Shown: one piece after another, positions 62,901-64,000 of the stretch
Position numbering within the stretch: the first letter of the stretch is position 1
Layout of the letters: the number at the start of each line of letters is the position of its first letter
Origin: JADJXV01 sp046328995
GTDB lineage: Bacteria > Bacteroidota > Ignavibacteria > Kapaibacteriales > UBA961
NCBI GenBank assembly: GCA_046328995.1
Contig: JAXLVN010000001.1
Coordinates: forward strand, 124,001-188,000
DNA length: 64,000 nucleotides
Direction of reading: 5' to 3'
Position numbers and translations under genes: made by a program
The notes under the pieces: generated by a model
What the model saw: only the letters and a program-made list of their open reading frames with translations
Databases searched by the model: none
What the model was told of the DNA's origin: nothing

Positions 62901-63233
62901 TGGAATACAAAGCTGTCCTTGAGATGTAGAGCCATCTCCACGTAGTGTTTGAGAGTTGATCTGATCATAATTATTATTCAAAATATTTAATTGGTTGATA
63001 GATAAAGATGTTGAAAAATGAGAATAAAAAAAAATATTCCCTGTATTTCTATTGGAAATTGAGATTGCACTTTCACCCCCATAATGGAAGCTATCCGCTA
63101 TAACTTCTCTCAAAGCAGGTAAAAACTGTACAGCTCTGCCGGGACCCCAATACCAATTATTAGCTTCAAGCTGGGCGGAGGCGGGGATTGAGCAAATGCA
63201 AAACACACAGGCAAGCAGTAGAAATATTCTCAT
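59997..63233 (-). CDS. Giant secreted T9SS protein with alternating 76-residue Ig-like repeats
   Basis: 1078-residue exported protein; signal peptide MRIFLLLACVFCICSIPASA. Residues about 25-400 look like a beta-propeller (ISPDSKKMLDIWQKF, FSFSPDNSKIYCIRGGE, NAPDGKIYFISSPKNG). A PKD-like domain lies at about 415-490, then five 76-residue repeats in the alternating order I-II-I-II-I (type I starts PTANAGTDKTIC, type II VSNDTTICSGSS). A cohesin-like domain follows (VSILPGKQFTANLEIPSG), and the end (VRLEVFDYVGNSV...LPVGVYYCRMSAG...KVMIAR) is a T9SS type A sorting domain. The upstream DNA has GTAATTTGCAG, a near match to the -7 element. Function unknown; surface structure or adhesion is likely. 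Confidence 0.87.
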   Translation of the reverse strand: MRIFLLLACVFCICSIPASAQLEANNWYWGPGRAVQFLPALREVIADSFHYGGESAISISNRNTGNIFFYSHFSTSLSINQLNILNNNYDQINSQTLRGDGSTSQGQLCIPDPSHCYRYYIFSLDARGFGMPYTTKTRLSYSILDMSDGIGQIISRDNLVIEDYLTEGMTGTIHSNGHDFWVVVYRYNQPAFISIPVNKLGVNNLNIVTSLANDLTPSSFIGHYYNMLKISPDSKKMLDIWQKFTLRDFNNTTGEITNSTTIGDITLAFSFSPDNSKIYCIRGGEVGSALNSGRLYQISLLDPTLTAIPIDTSINIWYRFSGSLQNAPDGKIYFISSPKNGNSPIWNLSCIEEPNKKGDSCKLLIQKLRLKDYIKGKEYAETQFPNYMDYIFNTDGALGAEQLAARCSPPKALVLPDSGCIGSTLVFTDLSKYATRRAWKFENGLPGTSSDSIVSVTYSKAGTYKVILTVENDNGSASDTTYAIVYPNPTANAGTDKTICPNSSAQLGDKPEVGNTYSWLPTADLDNPSISNPNASPKTTTQYILTVTSEHGCIAYDTVLVTVGNIVAKVSNDTTICSGSSIQLLASGGAKYIWTPSTGLSDTTIENPIATPTKTTTYKVLISSGTCEDSAFVTITVNPQPTAKAGQDKTLCIGASTEIGEAAQAGYSYNWQPTAGLDDATKANPTASPTSTTQYILTVTGNGGCTAIDTVLVTIGTIKAIVSNDTSICEGASAKLSASGGSKYEWSPSAGLDNTSIANPTANPTSTTKYMVLVSSGTCIDSAFVTVTILPPPNANAGEDKSICIGESVEIGTPAEPGNSYSWSPTTGLTSPTTSQTIASPATTTTYTLQVTNPAGCVKSDEVIVTVNPRNARSFTLQPDTVSILPGKQFTANLEIPSGVADWSVKLNYDPLLMKYNSIANSQAIPDDLKGELIVSGTGGSRSIPITFDAYLPHTSDSIYPVKLSVDTSKIAECETWSSTGNILMLADYCGKNIRVVSSTGKMYFLTVKDKSIDFGVGLSGNVRLEVFDYVGNSVLVVSDGALEAGEYSAALDLPVGVYYCRMSAGMFQGVGKVMIAR

Positions 63234-63474
63234 GAAAATATCCTTTCAGGAAGTATGGCTGTGGGAGGAAATCGTTGGGTAATTTTAAGTCATTGCATGA
63301 AATTGAAATACGTTTGCTGCAAATTACTAAAAGGAGCTCGTAAGTGCAAGGAATAAATCACCGCACGACTGCATTTCGGTTGCGCTCAATGCCCAGATGT
63401 TGGTAGGCTTTTTATCTTGTAGTGACCTTTGTGGCTGCTTTGTGCCTTGGTGTTAAAAACTAAAATCGCTGAAG

Positions 63475-63564
63475 AATGGCACGCAGATTTTTTATGATTT
63501 ATTATGATGTTCGCAGATAAGATCATCTTCCATCATAAACAATCAGCGGCATCAGCGTGCCATC
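63475..63564. repeat. Dispersed repeat module Y, right copy
   Basis: Arms AATGGCACGC (63475-63484) / GCGTGCCAT (63555-63563). It matches the left copy at 59890 with the same length; several substitutions fall in both arms of the inner stem. The order on this side is Y then X, the reverse of the left side. Confidence 0.9.
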
Positions 63565-63571
63565 GGAACAT

Positions 63572-63683
63572 GCACGCTGATTTTCTATGATGTTCGCTGA
63601 TAAAACATCAGGAATACAGCTTGTGACCTTTTTAACACAAAGTTCTCAAAGATACTCCACAAAGTTCACTATTGATACACCTA
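63572..63683. repeat. Dispersed repeat module X, right copy
   Basis: Second copy of the 112-bp module (see 59736-59847). The rest of the 650-bp spacer 63234-63890 holds another CACAAAG/TTGTG-rich stretch and the promoter side of the T9SS gene; no credible gene was found in it. Confidence 0.93.
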
Positions 63684-63820
63684 TCTTATTGTGTACTTTG
63701 TGGTTACCTTCGTGTGCTTTGTGTTGAAAACAGATTGGCAGTTTGCCATGCTTTACACGCAATGGACGCAAAGTGTGCAGAAAAAACTGCATTTTGGTTT
63801 TTGTAAACTTTTGTATAAAG

Positions 63821-63872
63821 AAAGCCGCAGAAATTGCAACGGAGTAGATCGCGTTGCATTCTCTGCGGCTTT
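63821..63872 (-). terminator. Terminator of the universal stress protein gene
   Basis: Stem AAAGCCGCAGA (63821-63831) / TCTGCGGCTTT (63862-63872) with a second inner stem TGCAACG / CGTTGCA. It lies 18 bp after the stop of the minus-strand gene. Confidence 0.85.
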
Positions 63873-63890
63873 TGTATGTCGAGGCAGTAC

Positions 63891-64000
63891 TTACCGTACG
63901 ATGACGATCGGCATTTTGAGCGAGTGACGCACCGGAGAAATCGTCGTACCATAGAAGAAGTCGAGGAAACCCCGGTGACCGTGCGCGCCCATGACGAGCA
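63891..64000 (-). CDS. Universal stress protein, C-terminal end (cut by window edge)
   Basis: The last 35 codons of a UspA-family gene running in from the right. The visible residues include LVMGAHGHRGFLDFF, the ATP-binding-loop region of the family (G-x-H-G-x-x-G), and the usual end SLKMPIVIVR. The fold binds nucleotides in many members and responds to stress; nothing more can be said from the fragment. The gene start is beyond base 64000. A strong hairpin terminator follows its stop. Confidence 0.85.
   Translation of the reverse strand, partial: LVMGAHGHRGFLDFFYGTTISPVRHSLKMPIVIVR

Overview
The window looks like a piece of a chromosome from the Bacteroidota / Chlorobi-Ignavibacteria-Kapabacteria branch (FCB group). 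This is an inference from three signs. Three very large exported proteins end in type IX secretion (T9SS)-like sorting domains. The -7 promoter element TAnnTTTG, typical of Bacteroidota, lies upstream of several genes. The general gene stock (short NuoG, MoaC-MoaB fusion, pentapeptide-repeat protein, choice-of-anchor-D proteins) also fits. The genus cannot be named from the sequence alone; Kapabacteria/Ignavibacteria-like is a guess. No rRNA, tRNA or CRISPR array was seen.

Layout. 0-3.2 kb: end of a TauE/SafE permease, then a tight molybdenum-cofactor operon (moaD, moeB/moeZ-rhodanese fusion, moaE, moaC-moaB fusion). 3.3-6 kb: malQ divergent from a membrane acyltransferase. 6.0-7.8 kb: an intact IS1634-like element with terminal inverted repeats and a 6-bp target duplication that includes the acyltransferase stop codon. 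7.85-8.0 kb: a 17-copy 9-bp tandem repeat. 8.1-9 kb: an outer-membrane barrel protein. 9.3-12.8 kb: nuoG-nuoH-nuoI of complex I. 12.9-16.8 kb: an SPFH protein and a 975-residue coiled-coil protein built on an exact 49-residue (seven-heptad) period. 16.9-25.3 kb: a Tat-exported superoxide dismutase and truA, then a minus-strand cell-envelope series (diheme cytochrome c, MuiA-like DUF4139 protein, lipoprotein diheme peroxidase, PhoX-like lipoprotein). 25.8-36.7 kb: a 1605-residue Gly-rich / choice-of-anchor-D surface protein, a two-domain OmpA protein, an SDR enzyme, a transglutaminase-like protein, a desaturase and a methyltransferase.

36.7-42.6 kb is an AT-rich accessory island bounded on both sides by copies of the same roughly 185-bp intergenic repeat. 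It holds a DUF2087 protein, an unknown 238-residue protein, a tandemly duplicated pair of unknown genes in which one member has diverged and the other has not (one copy is frameshifted), and an AlbA_2/Schlafen-type ATP-binding regulator with a 12-bp microsatellite linker. Related small hairpins precede most of the unknown genes. This is the most likely place for an undescribed system.

42.7-64 kb returns to core-like content: a Qnr-like pentapeptide protein, a GNAT enzyme, a PKD/T9SS protein, a TPR-PrsW protease fusion, polA, mpl, a DUF1624 membrane protein, gyrB, a glycosyltransferase operon with a family-4 uracil-DNA glycosylase, and a 1078-residue T9SS protein flanked on both sides by the same two repeat modules in swapped order. 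The window ends inside a universal stress protein gene. Coordinates of starts were chosen by homology and ribosome-binding or promoter context; nothing was computed with alignment software.
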